Shown: piece by piece, positions 48,959-59,328 of the stretch
How the letters are laid out: each line of letters opens with the position of its first letter
How positions within the stretch are numbered: the stretch's first letter is position 1
Assembly: GCF_030733745.1 (NCBI RefSeq)
Contig: NZ_JASHIK010000004.1
Coordinates: 124,001-188,000, forward strand
DNA from: Stappia sp. MMSF_3263
GTDB lineage: Bacteria > Pseudomonadota > Alphaproteobacteria > Rhizobiales > Stappiaceae
Direction of reading: 5' to 3'
DNA length: 64,000 nt
Program-made: the position numbers and the translations under genes
The notes under the pieces: generated by a model
What the model was told of the DNA's origin: nothing
Database searches by the model: none
What the model saw: only the letters and a program-made list of their open reading frames with translations

Positions 48959-50470
48959 ATGGCGACCGAAATTCGAGTGCCCACCCTCGGCGAATCCGTG
49001 ACCGAAGCGACGATTGCCCAGTGGTTCAAGAAGCCGGGCGAGCAGGTGACGGCCGATGAGCCGATCGTCGAACTCGAAACCGACAAGGTAACCGTCGAGG
49101 TGCCGGCGCCGGCATCCGGCACGCTTGGCGAGATCCTGGTCAAGGAAGGCGACACGGTGGAGGTCGGAACCTTGCTCGGGCAGATCAACGAAGGCGAGGG
49201 GGCCGGCGCGGCTCCGGCCAAGCCTGCGGCCGCGAAGACGGAAGCAGCGCCGGCCAAGGCGCCCGCCTCGGCGGAAACCGTTGATGTCGTCGTGCCGTCG
49301 GCGGGCGAGAGCGTGACCGAAGCCGATGTCGGCGAATGGTTCGTGAAGGTCGGGCAGCAGGTCAAGGCCGACGACATTCTCGTAGAGCTGGAGACCGACA
49401 AGGCGGCCCAGGAAATACCGGCACCTGTTGCCGGAACCGTGACCGAGATTGCTGCCGCGACGGGTGACACGGTCACCCCGGGCCAGCTGCTGCTGAAGAT
49501 CGCTGTGGGTGCCGGCGCTGCCGCCGCGCCGGCCGCGAAGCCCGCGGCCGCTGCCCAGGCCGATCCTGCCACCTCGATGCCGCCGGCGCCTGCCGCCGCC
49601 AAGATGATGGCCGAGAAGGGTGTTGCCGCCGACCAGGTCGCCGGGTCCGGCAAGCGTGGCCAGGTGCTGAAGGGGGACGTGATTGCAGCGGTCGCTTCCG
49701 GCATGACGCAGGACGCGCCCGCGGCGAGCGCACCGGCTGCGGCCCGCGCGCCGTCCGGCGAGGAAGATGCCGTGCGCGAGGAACGTGTGCGCATGACCAA
49801 GCTGCGCCAGACCATCGCCCGTCGCCTCAAGGACGCTCAGAACACGGCGGCCATGCTGACCACCTATAACGAGGTGGACATGGGCCCGGTGATGGAGCTG
49901 CGGAAGACGTACAAGGACCTGTTCGAGAAGAAGCACGGCGTCAAGCTCGGCTTCATGGGGTTCTTCACCAAGGCGGTCTGCCATGCGCTGAAGGAAATCC
50001 CGGCGGTGAACGCCGAGATCGATGGCACCGACATCATCTACAAGAATTACTGCCATGTCGGCGTGGCCGTGGGCACCGACAAGGGGCTTGTCGTCCCGGT
50101 CGTGCGCGATGCCGATCAGATGTCGATCGCCCAGATCGAGCAGGAGATCGGCAATCTCGGCCGCAAGGCGCGTGACGGCAAGCTCGGCATGGCCGACATG
50201 ACGGGTGGCACCTTCACCATCTCCAACGGCGGTGTCTACGGCTCGCTGATGTCCTCGCCGATCCTCAATGCGCCCCAGTCGGGCATTCTGGGGATGCACA
50301 AGATCCAGGAGCGGCCGATGGTCGTCGACGGCCAGATCGTGGCACGGCCGATGATGTATCTGGCGCTCAGCTACGACCACCGGATCGTCGATGGCAAGGA
50401 AGCCGTGACGTTCCTCGTTCGGGTCAAGGAGAGCCTGGAAGACATCCAGCGCCTCGTCCTGGACCTCTAG
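48959..50470 (+). CDS. odhB: 2-oxoglutarate dehydrogenase E2 with two lipoyl domains
   Basis: Dihydrolipoyl succinyltransferase core of the complex (503 residues). It has two lipoyl domains, residues about 2-77 with lipoyl-Lys43 ([10 protein letters not shown]) and about 107-182 with Lys148 ([10 protein letters not shown]), each followed by an Ala/Pro linker; then the peripheral subunit-binding domain (about 205-245) and the catalytic domain ending in the [11 protein letters not shown] active-site His (about 470). Most SucB proteins have one lipoyl domain; two are known in some alphaproteobacteria. ATG 48959 follows AAAGAGA; ATG 48941 would add MKEIVT. Confidence 0.95.
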   Translation: MATEIRVPTLGESVTEATIAQWFKKPGEQVTADEPIVELETDKVTVEVPAPASGTLGEILVKEGDTVEVGTLLGQINEGEGAGAAPAKPAAAKTEAAPAKAPASAETVDVVVPSAGESVTEADVGEWFVKVGQQVKADDILVELETDKAAQEIPAPVAGTVTEIAAATGDTVTPGQLLLKIAVGAGAAAAPAAKPAAAAQADPATSMPPAPAAAKMMAEKGVAADQVAGSGKRGQVLKGDVIAAVASGMTQDAPAASAPAAARAPSGEEDAVREERVRMTKLRQTIARRLKDAQNTAAMLTTYNEVDMGPVMELRKTYKDLFEKKHGVKLGFMGFFTKAVCHALKEIPAVNAEIDGTDIIYKNYCHVGVAVGTDKGLVVPVVRDADQMSIAQIEQEIGNLGRKARDGKLGMADMTGGTFTISNGGVYGSLMSSPILNAPQSGILGMHKIQERPMVVDGQIVARPMMYLALSYDHRIVDGKEAVTFLVRVKESLEDIQRLVLDL

Positions 50471-50515
50471 ATCGGGAACGGGCGGGTACGGGACCGCGAA
50501 TCGGGAGGCGCACGC

Positions 50516-51130
50516 ATGGGTCTGGAATTCCTGCTCACGGCCCTGCTCGTGGTCCTGATCCCCGGAACCGGAGTGGTCTACACGGTGGCGACCGGCCTCG
50601 CGCTTGGCCGCCACCAGGGGATTGCGGCGGCCTTTGGTTGCACGGTCGGGATCCTGCCGGCGCTTTTGGCTTCGACGCTGGGTCTGGCGGCATTGTTGCA
50701 TGCCAGTGCGCTTCTGTTTCAGATCCTGAAATATGCGGGGGCGGCCTACCTTCTCTATCTCGCCTGGCAGGCGTTCAGGGAGGCTGGTCCGATGGCACTG
50801 GTGGGACGCTCGGCAAACGCACCCAGCCTTTGGGCGGTGGCCCGGACGGGTTTTCTCATCAACGTGCTCAATCCCAAGCTGTCGCTTTTCTTCCTGGCGT
50901 TCCTGCCGCAGTTCATCCACGCGGAGGGCGGTTCGGCAACACTGCAGGTGCTGCAGATGGGCGGCGTCTTCATGGCGCTCACGCTGATCGTGTTCATCGG
51001 GTACGGGATGTTTGCCGCCGTGCTCGGCGCGCGCGTCCTTGGAAGCCGGAGGGCCATGGCCTGGCTGAGCCGGACAGTGGCGCTGGCCTTCGCCGGGTTC
51101 GGCATCCGGCTCGCCCTTTCCGAACGATAA
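50516..51130 (+). CDS. LysE/RhtB-family exporter
   Basis: Membrane exporter of amino acids or similar small molecules (204 residues, about six TM segments). The N terminus LLTALLVVLIPGTGVVYTVA and the GxxxGxAAxxGC-type segment GLALGRHQGIAAAFGC are family marks, as is the KLSLFFLAFLPQF stretch (about residues 122-134). GGGAGG precedes the ATG. It sits between odhB (45 bases) and an SDR gene in the suc-lpd block; its substrate is unknown and its metabolic link is only positional. Confidence 0.88.
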   Translation: MGLEFLLTALLVVLIPGTGVVYTVATGLALGRHQGIAAAFGCTVGILPALLASTLGLAALLHASALLFQILKYAGAAYLLYLAWQAFREAGPMALVGRSANAPSLWAVARTGFLINVLNPKLSLFFLAFLPQFIHAEGGSATLQVLQMGGVFMALTLIVFIGYGMFAAVLGARVLGSRRAMAWLSRTVALAFAGFGIRLALSER

Positions 51131-51165
51131 CCGGTCATGTGTAACGCATCCATTCGGGGGATATG

Positions 51166-51924
51166 ATGGCTGAAGACGTCGTCGTGGTAACCGGCGGCAG
51201 CCGGGGGATCGGAGCCGCAGCCGCGCGCCGGCTGGCCTCCACTGGCGCCACGGTGCTCCTGACCTATGTTTCCAGCGCCGGGCGCGCGGATGAGGTGGTT
51301 GCAGAGATCGTCGGCCAGGGCGGCAAGGCTGTCGCGCTTCGTGCCGATGTGGGCACGGAAGATGACTGCCTGCGCATTTTCGCGGAAGCCGACCGGATCG
51401 GCCGGCTCCGCGGACTGGTAAACAATGCCGGGGTGGTTGATCTGGCCTGCCGGGTGACCGACATGTCGTTCGAGCGCCTTCGGCGCATCTTCGATATCAA
51501 CGTGCTGGGCTCGATTGTCTGTGCCCGCGAAGCAGTGAGGCGCATGTCCACCGCACATGGCGGCGATGGCGGCAGCATCGTCAACCTGTCGTCGGCATCG
51601 GCCAAGCTCGGTTCTCCCGATCAGTATGTTGATTATGCCGCCGCCAAGGGGGCCATCGATACGTTTACGGTGGGACTGGCAAAGGAGGTCGCGGGCGAAG
51701 GCATCAGGGTCAACGCCGTGCGTCCGGGGATTATCGACACCGAGATCCACAGCTCGGGCGGCGATCCCGACCGTGCGGCCCGCATGGCCGCCGACCTGCC
51801 CATGCGCCGTGCCGGGACAGCGGAGGAATGTGCCGAGGCGATCGCCTGGCTGATGTCCGATGCCGCAAGCTACACGACGGGAGCGATTCTCGACGTGTCC
51901 GGCGGCCGCTCGATCCTGCCCTGA
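51166..51924 (+). CDS. Short-chain dehydrogenase/reductase
   Basis: NAD(P)-dependent oxidoreductase of the classical SDR type (252 residues). Coenzyme loop TGGSRGIG (about 9-16), NNAG (about 86-89), active-site Ser in VNLSSASAKLG (about 142-146) and Tyr-x3-Lys in YAAAKGAIDTF (about 160-164), then RPGIIDTEIH. ATG 51166 is favoured over 51163 for its spacing from GGGGG. It is related to 3-oxoacyl-ACP reductases and glucose dehydrogenases, but the substrate cannot be inferred. It lies 54 bases before lpdA. Confidence 0.9.
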   Translation: MAEDVVVVTGGSRGIGAAAARRLASTGATVLLTYVSSAGRADEVVAEIVGQGGKAVALRADVGTEDDCLRIFAEADRIGRLRGLVNNAGVVDLACRVTDMSFERLRRIFDINVLGSIVCAREAVRRMSTAHGGDGGSIVNLSSASAKLGSPDQYVDYAAAKGAIDTFTVGLAKEVAGEGIRVNAVRPGIIDTEIHSSGGDPDRAARMAADLPMRRAGTAEECAEAIAWLMSDAASYTTGAILDVSGGRSILP

Positions 51925-51978
51925 GACACCATCCGGCGGCGCATGCCGCCGAAACGCGTAAAGCAAGAGGCGAATGCA

Positions 51979-53388
51979 ATGTCACAGTTTGATCTCGTCG
52001 TGATCGGCACCGGACCGGGGGGCTATGTCTGCGCCATCAAGGCGGCCCAGCTTGGCCTCAAGGTCGCGGTTGTGGAGAAACGTGCCACACATGGCGGCAC
52101 CTGCCTGAACGTCGGCTGCATTCCCTCCAAGGCTCTGCTGCACACCTCTGAACTTTTCGAGGAAGCGGCGGAAAGCTTCGAGGGCTTCGGCATCAAGGTC
52201 GGCAAGCCCAAGCTCGATCTCAAGGCGATGATGGGGCACAAGCAGAAGACCGTGGACGGCAACGTTACCGGCATCGACTTCCTGTTCAAGAAGAACAAGG
52301 TGACGGCCTTCCACGGCACCGGCAAGATCCTGGCGGCCGGCCAGGTCGAGGTGAAGGCGGAAGACGGCTCGACCCAGATTGTCGAGGCGAAGTCGATCGT
52401 GATCGCGACCGGCTCCGACGTTGCCCCCTTGCCCGGTGTCGAGATCGACGAGAAGCAGATCGTTTCCTCGACAGGCGCGCTCGAACTCGACAAGGTTCCC
52501 GGCAAGCTGCTCGTCATCGGCGCCGGCGTCATCGGTCTCGAGCTCGGATCCGTCTGGCGCCGGCTTGGTGCCGAGGTCACTGTCGTCGAGTTCATGGACA
52601 AGATCCTCGGCCCGATGGATGGCGACGTGTCCCGCAATTTCCAGCGGATGCTGAAGAAGCAGGGGATGGAATTCCATCTCTCGTCGAAGGTCACCGCGGT
52701 CGAGAAAAAGGGCAAGCAGCTTGCCGTCACCGTCGAGCCGGCAGCTGGCGGAGAGGCGGCTGCGCGCACGCTCGAGGCCGATGTCGTGCTGGTCGCCATT
52801 GGCCGCCGTCCGGTCACCGATGGCCTCGGGCTCGATGCGGTGGGCGTGGCGCTTGACGATCGCGGCCGGGTCAGGACCGACGGCCACTACCAGACCAACG
52901 TGCCAGGCATCTACGCCATCGGCGACGTGATTGCCGGGCCGATGCTTGCCCACAAGGCTGAGGACGAGGGCGTCGCGCTCGCCGAGATCCTTGCAGGGCA
53001 GGCGGGTCACGTGAATTACGGCGTCATCCCCGGCGTGGTCTACACCAGCCCGGAAGTCGCCGAGGTCGGCAAGACGGAAGAGGCGCTGAAGGCCGAGGGC
53101 ATCTCCTACAAGGTTGGCAAGTTCGCGTTCATCGCCAATGGCCGCGCCAAGGCAACCGGGCATACGGAGGGGTTTGTGAAGGTGCTTGCCGATGCCGAGA
53201 CGGATCGTGTGCTGGGTGTGCATATTCTCGGCCACGGCGCCGGCGAGATGATCCACGAGGCCGCGGTCCTGATGGAATTCGGCGGGTCTTCGGAAGATCT
53301 GGCACGCACCTGCCATGCTCATCCCACCATGAGCGAGGCCGTCAAGGAAGCCGCGATGGCTGCCTTCGCCAAGCCGATCCACGCCTGA
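51979..53388 (+). CDS. lpdA: Dihydrolipoyl dehydrogenase (E3)
   Basis: Flavoprotein reoxidising the lipoyl groups of the 2-oxoglutarate complex (469 residues). FAD fold [14 protein letters not shown] (7-20), the redox disulfide C42-LNVG-C47 in [15 protein letters not shown], a NAD fold [16 protein letters not shown] (about 181-196), and the C-terminal [13 protein letters not shown] with the active-site His-Glu pair. ATG 51979 follows AGAGG. It closes the mdh-suc-lpd block and is followed by a strong hairpin terminator. It may also serve other 2-oxoacid complexes, though E3 copies are often dedicated. Confidence 0.96.
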   Translation: MSQFDLVVIGTGPGGYVCAIKAAQLGLKVAVVEKRATHGGTCLNVGCIPSKALLHTSELFEEAAESFEGFGIKVGKPKLDLKAMMGHKQKTVDGNVTGIDFLFKKNKVTAFHGTGKILAAGQVEVKAEDGSTQIVEAKSIVIATGSDVAPLPGVEIDEKQIVSSTGALELDKVPGKLLVIGAGVIGLELGSVWRRLGAEVTVVEFMDKILGPMDGDVSRNFQRMLKKQGMEFHLSSKVTAVEKKGKQLAVTVEPAAGGEAAARTLEADVVLVAIGRRPVTDGLGLDAVGVALDDRGRVRTDGHYQTNVPGIYAIGDVIAGPMLAHKAEDEGVALAEILAGQAGHVNYGVIPGVVYTSPEVAEVGKTEEALKAEGISYKVGKFAFIANGRAKATGHTEGFVKVLADAETDRVLGVHILGHGAGEMIHEAAVLMEFGGSSEDLARTCHAHPTMSEAVKEAAMAAFAKPIHA

Positions 53389-53420
53389 TCCTGCTCAGAG
53401 GGCCGGGTGCCGGCCAAATG

Positions 53421-53458
53421 GCAAAAGGCCCGCGCCGTTTACGGCGCGGGCCTTTTGC
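53421..53458. terminator. Bidirectional terminator after lpdA
   Basis: A perfect 17-bp stem, GCAAAAGGCCCGCGCCG at 53421-53437 with its complement at 53442-53458, loop TTTA. It has AAAA on one side and TTTT on the other, so it works for both strands: it ends lpdA and the convergent small gene at 53503. Confidence 0.93.
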
Positions 53459-53502
53459 GTATGCGGGCCAGGATCATCTGCGAAACAGCGGTGACCATCC
53501 TG

Positions 53503-53736
53503 TCACTGCTGCGTGTCAGGTTCCTCGCCGGGCGTATCGAGGGCCTCGGCCTGGCCGGCTTTCACCAATTCGTCCGTCAGGTCGTTTGTGGCCAGGGATG
53601 TCTGCGGCAACTCGGTGGATGCAACCGGGCTCATTTTCTTCTGGGAGGTCTTCATCCAGTTGCACTCGGCGATGGCCGGCGCGGTGGAAAAGGCGGCCAG
53701 GGCAACAAGACCCGTCAGTCCGGCTAGAATACGCAT
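53503..53736 (-). CDS. Small exported protein of unknown function
   Basis: Unrecognised 77-residue protein. It has a clear signal peptide (MRILAGLTGLVALAAFSTAPAIA) with cleavage near residue 23, leaving a mature acidic peptide of about 54 residues with a single Cys two residues from the new N terminus (ECNWMKTSQKKMS). GAGAGGAAC precedes the ATG at 53736. The remainder is Thr/Leu/Asp-rich with no TM. Likely periplasmic. The real ATG is inside a longer open frame. Confidence 0.7.
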   Translation of the reverse strand: MRILAGLTGLVALAAFSTAPAIAECNWMKTSQKKMSPVASTELPQTSLATNDLTDELVKAGQAEALDTPGEEPDTQQ

Positions 53737-53937
53737 GTTCCTCTCCGTTGTTGGCGGCGGGCGGTGGGAAACCCGCACCCGCCGCTGGCGGTTTCGACAT
53801 GGCGTGGCGCCAACCGAAGCGGCACCTTGGCGTCGTCCGGTGCCTCGGGCAGGGCGCGTGAGACGAGGAAGACGCTACGTTAGTTTAGCGCGCCGATGCT
53901 GCTGCGGCCAGTGGTGATTCGTTGAAGATCGGGGGCG

Positions 53938-54354
53938 TTATTCCCGCGTGAGGATTGCCGCGTGGAAGCTGTCGGCGACTTTGGGATCGTGCGAATCGAT
54001 CTTCACCAGCGCCTCGATGCGCGATCCCATCGAGATGATTTCGATCTCCCGCGCGCCGAAGAAGCCGGGGAAACGGGCGATCAGGCGACCGTTGGTCAGC
54101 CGGATCGCGGGTGTCCAGCCCCATTTGCAGTCCCGCGGTGCACATCGGGTGAACGCGCGCATACGCGAGACGATGACGCCACCGGCACAGTGGCTCTCGA
54201 TCTCGATGCGGCGGATCTGCTGGGTCTGGGCGGCCGAATTGTACCAGTGCCCGATCTCGGGGATGCGGCAACGGTCTTCAGCCTGTGCGCCCGTCGCGAA
54301 GAGCGGAGCGCACACAAGCAAGGCGATGAAGGACAGAATCAGCATCATCGGCAT
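53938..54354 (-). CDS. Exported cysteine-containing protein of unknown function
   Basis: Unrecognised 138-residue protein. The signal peptide runs to about residue 26 (cleavage after GAQA), and four Cys follow in the mature part (EDRCRIPE, SHCAGG, FTRCAPRDC), enough for two disulfides. A WYNSAAQTQQIRRIEIESHC segment and a mixed strand pattern suggest a small beta-rich periplasmic domain. ATG 54354 gives the signal peptide; ATG 54381 would prepend nine polar residues. It lies between xerC and the 77-residue gene, all on the minus strand. Confidence 0.7.
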   Translation of the reverse strand: MPMMLILSFIALLVCAPLFATGAQAEDRCRIPEIGHWYNSAAQTQQIRRIEIESHCAGGVIVSRMRAFTRCAPRDCKWGWTPAIRLTNGRLIARFPGFFGAREIEIISMGSRIEALVKIDSHDPKVADSFHAAILTRE

Positions 54355-54416
54355 GCATGATTCTTGTCCGGAAAGGCCCATGCCGCAAGCGGTTTCGGAA
54401 CCCGCATCGGGCTCCC

Positions 54417-55379
54417 CTATTGCGACCGCCCCGCGCCGCGCGGATGGGCCTTGTCATAGGCATCCAGCAGTCTTGCCGTGTCGACCTCGGTGTAGATCTG
54501 GGTGGTCGACAGGCTGGCATGTCCCAGCAGTTCCTGGATGGTCCGCAAATCGCCGCCGCCGGCCAGCAGGTGCGTGGCGAAGGAATGGCGCAACGCATGC
54601 GGCGTGGCGCTGTCCGGCAGGCCCAGGGCCCGGCGCGCCCGCGCCATGGCCAGTTGCACGATGCGCGGATTGAGCGGTCCCCCGCGAATCCCGAGGAACA
54701 AGGGACCCTCGGCGGCGGGAACATGTGGGCACAGCGCCAGATAGGCATCGACCGCGTCGCAGACGACGGGCAGGACCGGCACGACCCGCTCGCGCCCGCC
54801 CTTGCCGACGATTCGAAGGCTTCGCGTACCCCGTCGCGGAGCCGTCTTTCCTGTCAGCGACAGGGCTTCCGAGATGCGCAGTCCGCAACCGTAGAGAAGT
54901 GTCAGCACCGCCGCGTTTCTGGCCGCCACCCAGGGCTCTTCCTCAAGGCTCGCCTCCGCATCGACCAGCGTCATGGCGTCACCGGCGGAGACGGGCTTGG
55001 GCAGGGATTTCGGCTGACGGGGGGCACGTATGGCGGCGCTCGCGGCGGCATTGACCTGGCCGCGGGCCTCCAGAAAGCGCAGAAAGGAGCGGATCCCTGC
55101 AAGGCCGCGGGCGAGTGTCCGGCTTTCCGCGCCGGTCTTGCGGCGCGCGGCGAGAAAGCCGCGAAAGTCCGCCGGCTTCAACTCCGCGAGATCGGCGATC
55201 GCCGGAGGTTCGCCAAGATGCATGGTGAGGAAGCGCAGGAACTGGCGCAGGTCGCGTTCGTAGGCGACCAGCGTCTTGTCGGCAAGACGCCGCTCCGAGC
55301 CGAGCTGATCCAGCCAGTCGCCGATCGCCGCGTTGATGTCGGGCTTCGCCAGGACGAGAAGGGAATCACCATTGCTCAT
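54417..55379 (-). CDS. xerC: Tyrosine recombinase XerC
   Basis: Site-specific recombinase that with XerD resolves chromosome dimers at dif (320 residues). N-terminal SAM-like core-binding domain (about 10-110) and a catalytic domain with the full active-site set: R168 (GLRISEAL), K193 (GKGGRERVVP), H261 and R264 (HALRHSFATHLL), H287 (LLGHASLSTTQIY) and nucleophile Y296. Its place next to priA is the usual alphaproteobacterial site of XerC, so this is the housekeeping recombinase, not an integrase. Confidence 0.95.
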   Translation of the reverse strand: MSNGDSLLVLAKPDINAAIGDWLDQLGSERRLADKTLVAYERDLRQFLRFLTMHLGEPPAIADLAELKPADFRGFLAARRKTGAESRTLARGLAGIRSFLRFLEARGQVNAAASAAIRAPRQPKSLPKPVSAGDAMTLVDAEASLEEEPWVAARNAAVLTLLYGCGLRISEALSLTGKTAPRRGTRSLRIVGKGGRERVVPVLPVVCDAVDAYLALCPHVPAAEGPLFLGIRGGPLNPRIVQLAMARARRALGLPDSATPHALRHSFATHLLAGGGDLRTIQELLGHASLSTTQIYTEVDTARLLDAYDKAHPRGAGRSQ

Positions 55380-55441
55380 GGTGCAAGCCTAGCATGCCGT
55401 CGGCACTGGCGCGGCCTCCCGCCAGTGCCGGTGCGGCAGGG

Positions 55442-56095
55442 TTACAGGATGCTCTGGCCGGTCTTGGCCCAATCGGAAAGGAACTGCTCGAGCCCCTTGT
55501 CGGTCAGGGGATGCTTGACCAGTCCCTTGAGCACGGCAGGCGGCACGGTCGCGACGTCGGCGCCGACCAGCGCGCAGTCCTTGACGTGATTGGCGCTGCG
55601 GATCGAGGCGGCGAGAATTTCGGTCTCGAACCCGTAATTGTCATAAATGATGCGGATTTCCCGGATCAGGTCCATGCCGTCGATGTTGATGTCGTCAAGC
55701 CGGCCGATAAAGGGCGAGATGAAGCTTGCGCCGGCCTTGGCGGCGAGCAGCGCCTGGTTTGCCGAAAAGCACAGCGTGACATTGACCATGCGCCCTTCGT
55801 CCGTGAGCGTGCGGCAGGCCTTCAGCCCGTCCAGCGTCAACGGCAGCTTGACCGCGATATTGTCGGCGATGGCAGCCAGGGAGCGGCCTTCCGCGATCAT
55901 CGCGTCGGCTTCGGTGGCGGTAACTTCCGCGGAAACCGGTCCTTCGACCAGGTCGCAGATCTCGGCGATAACGTCCTTCATGGGCCGGCCGGCCTTCAGG
56001 ATGAGCGACGGGTTGGTCGTCACACCGTCGAGCAGTCCGGTTGCGGCAAGCTCCTTGATGTCTGCTGTATCGGCGGTGTCGACAAAGAATTTCAT
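55442..56095 (-). CDS. fsa: Transaldolase-like fructose-6-phosphate aldolase
   Basis: Decameric-type small transaldolase (217 residues) of the FSA/TalC group. It opens [20 protein letters not shown], carries TTNPSLI, the Schiff-base Lys83 in [28 protein letters not shown] and the C-terminal [14 protein letters not shown]. Members act either as transaldolase or as fructose-6-phosphate aldolase; the two cannot be told apart here. The start ATG is at 56095; the open frame runs on to 58375 opposite priA but that stretch is not coding. It diverges from priA. Confidence 0.93.
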   Translation of the reverse strand: MKFFVDTADTADIKELAATGLLDGVTTNPSLILKAGRPMKDVIAEICDLVEGPVSAEVTATEADAMIAEGRSLAAIADNIAVKLPLTLDGLKACRTLTDEGRMVNVTLCFSANQALLAAKAGASFISPFIGRLDDINIDGMDLIREIRIIYDNYGFETEILAASIRSANHVKDCALVGADVATVPPAVLKGLVKHPLTDKGLEQFLSDWAKTGQSIL

Positions 56096-56275
56096 GACGG
56101 CTCTGGCTCCTTCGGCAAAGGCGGCGTAAGGCGGACGCGGAAATCGCGAGGGCGCGGGCAAGCGCTGTCGCCCGCGCCTGTCTGCATACCGTAGGATGGC
56201 GCGCGACGACAGTCCCGATTCGCGCCCGATGGCGGAAGCCGGCGCGGCGGATACGAGGTTACGAGGGCGAACAAG

Positions 56276-58510
56276 ATGCCGGCGGGCAACGGGCAGGACC
56301 TGTTCGGAAACAACAATGCGGGCGCCGGCGGCGCCACGATCGCGCGTGTCCTGCTGCCGGTGGCGCTTGATGTCGCCTACAGCTATCGAGTGCCGGCCGG
56401 CGAGAGCGTTCGCCCGGGGACGATCGTTCGCGTTCCGCTCGGGCCCCGCGAGGTGACCGGTGCCGTCTGGTCGCTCGCACCTGCCGGTGCCGATGGAATC
56501 GCGCCCTCGCGGCTGAAGGACATCATCGAGGTCTATCGGGACGCGCCGCCGCTCGATGACACGCTGCGTGCCTTTGTCGACTGGGTCGCCAGCTGGACAC
56601 TGGCACCTCCCGGCATGGTTCTGCGCATGGTTTTGCGATCCGAGGAGGCGCTGGTCGCCGAGCCGCCGCTGCCCGGCGTCCGGAGGGCGGAGGGTGGAGG
56701 TCCGCCGGACCGGCTCACGCCGGCGCGAAAGCGCGTTCTCGCCTTGCTCGAGGAGGGTCTCGCCTTCACCAAGAGCGGGCTTGCCCATGCCGCCGGCGTC
56801 AGTCCCTCGGTTGTCGACGGGCTGCTTGCCCATGGCACGCTGGAGGTCGTCGAGCTTCCCGCCGCACCGCCCCCGCCGCTTCCCGAGCCGGACTGGAACG
56901 CACCGAAACTGACCCCGGCGCAGGCCCGTGCGGGTGAGGTGCTGGTCGAGAGTATCGGCAAGGGGTTTCGAACCTTCCTGATCGACGGCGTTACGGGTTC
57001 GGGCAAGACCGAGGTCTATTTCGAGGCGGTCGCCGAGGCACTGCGCCAGGGCAGGCAGGCGCTGGTTCTCATCCCGGAAATCGCCTTGACCAGCGCCTTT
57101 CTGAAACGGTTCGAGCAACGGTTTGCCGTGCGACCGGCCGAATGGCATTCTGAAGTCACCCCCCGCCAGCGCGCCAGGGTTTGGCGCGGGGTCGCCACCG
57201 GCGATGTCCGTGTCGTTGTCGGGGCCCGTTCCGCGCTGTTCCTGCCGTTTCGCGACCCCGGCGTCATCATCGTCGACGAGGAGCATGACGGCGCCTACAA
57301 GCAGGACGACCGGGTTCCTTACAACGCAAGGGATATGGCGGTCGTGCGCGGGCATCTTTCCGCGATCCCCGTGATTCTCGCCTCGGCCACCCCGTCCGTC
57401 GAAAGTCGGGTCAACGCGGACCAGCAGCGCTACACCAGGCTTGAGCTGCCGGAACGCGCCAGCGGTGCGCCGATGCCGGAGATCTCGATCGTCGACATGC
57501 GCCAGGACGGCCCGGAGCGGGGACGGTGGCTTGCGCCGACCCTCTGCCATGCGATGGCCGAAACGCTTGCCGGGGGCGGGCAGTCGCTGCTCTTCCTCAA
57601 TCGCCGTGGCTACGCCCCCCTGACATTGTGCCGTTCCTGCGGCCATCGCTTCCAGTGCCCGAATTGCAGCGCCTGGCTTGTCGAACACCGCTTCCGGGGA
57701 CGGCTGGCCTGTCATCACTGCGGCCATGGCGAGCCGACCCCGGACCATTGTCCGTCCTGCGGCGACACGCAGTCGCTGGTGGCATGCGGTCCGGGCGTGG
57801 AGCGGATCGCAGAAGAGGCCGCAGAACTCTTCCCCCAGGCGCGGGTGCTGGTGTTGTCCTCCGACCTGCAGGGCGGGCCGGACAGGCTCAGGCGCGAGAT
57901 GCGGGTGATCGAGGAGGGGGGCGCGGATATCGTCGTGGGCACGCAGCTTGTCGCCAAGGGACACAATTTCCCGCTGATGCGCCTTGTTGGGGTCGTCGAT
58001 GCCGATCTTGGACTTGCCAACGGCGATCCGCGCGCGGCCGAGCGGACCTTTCAGCTCCTGGCGCAGGTCACCGGCCGGGCCGGACGCATCGGCGGCGGAG
58101 GTCGTGGCCTGCTCCAGACCTACGCACCCGAGCATCCCGTCATCCGGGCATTGGCATCCGGTGACAGCACAGCCTTCTACGAGGCGGAGATTGCGGCGCG
58201 GCGGGTGGCCGGCCTGCCGCCGTTCGGCCGGCTTGCCGCGCTCATCGTGTCGGGGCCCGACAAGGCGAAAGCCCAAGATTATGCCCGGCAGGTCGCCCGT
58301 GCCACCCCGCATGACCGGGATATCACCGTCCTGGGGCCGGCCGAGGCGGCGCTGGCTCTTGTCCGGGGGCGTCACCGGTTCCGGCTGCTTGCCATGGCGC
58401 CTCGCGGTACCGACCTGCAGGCCGTGCTGAGGGGCTGGTTGGCCCGGCTTCCCAAGCCTGCCGGCGGTGTTCGGCTGCAGGTGGACATCGACCCGCAGAG
58501 CTTCTTCTGA
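56276..58510 (+). CDS. priA: Primosomal replication protein N' (PriA helicase)
   Basis: 3'-5' DNA helicase restarting stalled forks (744 residues). N-terminal 3'-DNA-binding domain (about 20-125), winged helix, helicase motifs with Walker [10 protein letters not shown] (about 239-247), DEEH box (about 334), and a zinc-binding insertion with CRSCGH, CPNCSAW, CHHCGH and CPSCGD (about 453-495). The motif [11 protein letters not shown] and the C-terminal QVTGRAGRI are also present. ATG 56276 is used. It precedes the atp operon, a common alphaproteobacterial order. Confidence 0.96.
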   Translation: MPAGNGQDLFGNNNAGAGGATIARVLLPVALDVAYSYRVPAGESVRPGTIVRVPLGPREVTGAVWSLAPAGADGIAPSRLKDIIEVYRDAPPLDDTLRAFVDWVASWTLAPPGMVLRMVLRSEEALVAEPPLPGVRRAEGGGPPDRLTPARKRVLALLEEGLAFTKSGLAHAAGVSPSVVDGLLAHGTLEVVELPAAPPPPLPEPDWNAPKLTPAQARAGEVLVESIGKGFRTFLIDGVTGSGKTEVYFEAVAEALRQGRQALVLIPEIALTSAFLKRFEQRFAVRPAEWHSEVTPRQRARVWRGVATGDVRVVVGARSALFLPFRDPGVIIVDEEHDGAYKQDDRVPYNARDMAVVRGHLSAIPVILASATPSVESRVNADQQRYTRLELPERASGAPMPEISIVDMRQDGPERGRWLAPTLCHAMAETLAGGGQSLLFLNRRGYAPLTLCRSCGHRFQCPNCSAWLVEHRFRGRLACHHCGHGEPTPDHCPSCGDTQSLVACGPGVERIAEEAAELFPQARVLVLSSDLQGGPDRLRREMRVIEEGGADIVVGTQLVAKGHNFPLMRLVGVVDADLGLANGDPRAAERTFQLLAQVTGRAGRIGGGGRGLLQTYAPEHPVIRALASGDSTAFYEAEIAARRVAGLPPFGRLAALIVSGPDKAKAQDYARQVARATPHDRDITVLGPAEAALALVRGRHRFRLLAMAPRGTDLQAVLRGWLARLPKPAGGVRLQVDIDPQSFF

Positions 58511-58609
58511 CGCTTCCTCGCAGATGGACCTTGCGCCGATGCCCTGCGGCTTTTAAGCCTGTTTGACCTTTTTCGGACCGGATTGCGGCATTTGGACCCC
58601 GTGGCGATG

Positions 58610-58638
58610 TTGCCCCGGTGTGAAGCCTGTGCTAATCG
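58610..58638 (+). promoter_or_regulatory. Candidate promoter for the atpHAGDC operon
   Basis: TTGCCC at 58610-58615 and TAATCG at 58633-58638, spacer 17, about 130 bases upstream of atpH and after the end of priA. A further TTGACC lies at about 58563. Pattern match only. Confidence 0.4.
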
Positions 58639-58767
58639 AAGCGCGGTTTTGCGGGACAGGCGCTGACTGGCGTTTCCCGCTTCTGAGAAAGTTACGATTT
58701 TCCAAAGCCTTGCGATCAGCTCTGCTGGGCGCACCGGCTCAAACCTGCCTAAGAGAGCACGGACCCT

Positions 58768-59328
58768 GTGACCGACAACGTATCTCTCATTTCAGGTGTG
58801 GCTCACCGTTACGCAACGGCGCTGCTCGACTTGGCCGAGGAGCAGGGCTCCGTCGCCGAGGTCGAGACCGCGCTGAATGCGTTCGAGAAGCTGCTCCAGG
58901 ACAGCGCCGACCTGCGTCGTCTCGTGACCAGCCCCGTGTTTTCCGCCGATGAACAGCTCAAGGCGCTGTCGGCGGTTCTCGACAAGGCGGGGCAGACGGG
59001 TCTAGCAGCCGGCTTCCTGAAGCTTGCGGCCAAGAACCGGCGCCTCTTTGCCGTTCCGGGCATGATCCAGGCGTTCCGCGCGGATCTCGCGCGCCGTCGT
59101 GGGGAAGTGCCGGCGGAGGTCGCCTCGGCGGCGCCGTTGTCGGACACCCAGCTTTCTGCCCTTGCCAAAGCGCTCGATGCGGCGACCGGCAAGAAGGTGG
59201 TGATTTCGTCGAAGGTCGATCCCGCGCTGATCGGCGGCCTTGTCGTCAAGGTCGGCAGCCGGATGATCGATACTTCGCTCAAGACCAAACTCAATTCCCT
59301 CAAGTTCGCGATGAAAGAGGTCGGCTGA
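58768..59328 (+). CDS. atpH: ATP synthase F1 delta subunit
   Basis: Delta (OSCP-type) subunit that joins the F1 head to the stator (186 residues). It has the [18 protein letters not shown] start typical of alphaproteobacterial AtpH and a C-terminal [21 protein letters not shown], the family's conserved end. The start is GTG at 58768. Its stop and the atpA start share a base (TGATG), giving tight coupling. First gene of an F1-only operon; the F0 genes are elsewhere, as usual in this class. Confidence 0.96.
   Translation: MTDNVSLISGVAHRYATALLDLAEEQGSVAEVETALNAFEKLLQDSADLRRLVTSPVFSADEQLKALSAVLDKAGQTGLAAGFLKLAAKNRRLFAVPGMIQAFRADLARRRGEVPAEVASAAPLSDTQLSALAKALDAATGKKVVISSKVDPALIGGLVVKVGSRMIDTSLKTKLNSLKFAMKEVG

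Noticed and set aside
48587-50920. 777-residue minus-strand open frame across odhB.
   Set aside because: Shadow of odhB and the sucA end.
54417-55379. XerC-like gene as a mobile-element integrase.
   Set aside because: No attachment repeats or cargo; its position by priA marks the housekeeping recombinase.
55442-58375. 977-residue minus-strand open frame covering fsa and the antisense of priA.
   Set aside because: Only 55442-56095 (fsa) is real; the rest runs opposite priA.
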